A stretch of DNA of 64,000 nucleotides, taken from contig JASANH010001265.1 in NCBI GenBank assembly GCA_030248295.1, forward strand, positions 496,001 through 560,000, read 5' to 3'. Under the pieces are notes generated by a model. That model saw only the letters and a list, made by a program, of their open reading frames with translations. It did not search any database and was not told the DNA's origin. The DNA comes from Mesodorylaimus sp. YZB2_4. Its lineage: Eukaryota; Nematoda; Enoplea; Dorylaimida; Dorylaimidae. Shown one piece after another: positions 63,540-64,000 of the stretch. The position numbers were made by a program, and so were the translations under genes. Positions within the stretch are counted from its first letter, which is position 1. The number at the start of each line of letters is the position of its first letter.

Positions 63540-64000
63540 TCCATGTGGACAATTTATCGCCCAACGTCCCAGTGCGACGTCCCCTTGATACCATACTTGA
63601 AGGAAGCTGTTCAACGCGTTCGCAGAGGTATTCTTGCTGCTCCAAGACACCCTCATTCACTCGAGGAACTGGTTATTCCCTTGAATATCACACAAACTCA
63701 CAAACTTTGGCTGGTAAGCCGTTCCTGCTACGAGATATCGGAGTTGCTGGCAACAAATCCTAATTGGTTGGCGGAGTACGTGCAAAACGGCACCTCCTTT
63801 TTTTGAGCAGTTGTATACGATTCACGGAGTTCATTATCCCAACGTCATTCCATCAGTATTTGCTTTATTGCCAGGATAAGACTACAGCGACATGTACGCG
63901 TCTGCTGGCCGAGTTGAGAAATTTAAATCCGAATTTGAATCTGCAATCGATAATGACCTGTTTCGAGCTTGCATCAATCTACAGCTTTACCTCGGAGTTT
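63540..64000 (+). pseudogene. MULE-family transposase fragment, frameshifted, runs off window
   Basis: Successive frames give pieces of a MULE (Mutator-like) transposase. They are LKEAVQRVRRGILAAPRHPH with SLEELVIPL; LAGKPFLLRDIGV; ELLATNPNWL; KTAPPFFEQLYTIHG; then VIPSVFALLPG, a stop, and LLAELRNLNPNLNLQSIM. The order (NPNWL, then FEQLYTIHG, then FALLPG, then the M-x-D-F-E region) is that of the MULE catalytic domain, here with CFE instead of DFE near the end. At least three frame changes show it is dead. Its left part fuses in frame with the minisatellite. Confidence 0.75.

Noticed and set aside
62741..63806. Open frames of 340-347 codons (plus) and 285 codons (minus) across the 11-bp array
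   Set aside because: The 11-bp unit lacks stops in every frame, so the length is a by-product of the repeat; the flanks are broken transposase.

Overview
The window looks like nuclear DNA of an invertebrate, most likely a nematode. Introns are mostly 45-70 bp with GT/AG ends, genes are dense on both strands, and the coding set is animal: HUWE1, CDC5L, LC8 dynein light chain, a TSP1-repeat protein, a DEG/ENaC channel. BEL/Pao and MULE transposon remains are common. Clade I nematodes (Trichuris/Trichinella relatives) would fit the intron size, base composition and BEL/Pao content, but that placement is inference.

Layout. 1-120: first residues of a secreted protein (minus). 306-4184: CDC5L, an 18-exon spliceosome factor (minus). 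4710-23720: one very large gene for the HECT ubiquitin ligase HUWE1/EEL-1 (plus), divergent from CDC5L across 525 bp. 24225-27884: a STAC-like SH3/cysteine-rich protein (minus), convergent with HUWE1. 29102-30083: two coding exons of an unrecognised protein. 33671-36834: secreted PAN/apple plus about 13 thrombospondin type-1 repeats (minus). 38238-38924: intronless four-helix membrane protein (plus). 39242-39559: LC8 dynein light chain (minus). 40588-41734: Ly6/ET-type three-finger membrane protein (minus). 47886-49299: TMEM272-like membrane protein (plus). 54604-57258: DEG/ENaC channel with a frame disruption in TM1 (minus). 58.4-64 kb: nested transposon wreckage (tRNA-derived SINEs, LINE RT, BEL/Pao gag-protease, BEL/Pao RT on the other strand, a ~600-bp array of an 11-bp unit, and a frameshifted MULE transposase).

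The most interesting non-coding signal is inside HUWE1. Two separate introns of almost equal size (176 and 171 bp) each hold a box C/D snoRNA-like element with the same D'-side guide, and the D box lies 70 and 71 nt before the 3' splice site. A third HUWE1 intron holds a strong hairpin. Other notable structures are a ~60-bp-arm foldback element inside a DEG/ENaC intron, a ~170-bp dispersed repeat in three copies around that gene, and the 11-bp minisatellite, which is open in all six frames.

The genes do not form a pathway; this is an ordinary metazoan neighbourhood with accessory DNA at the right end. Exon boundaries were read by eye from splice consensus and remembered family sequences; no alignment was run.
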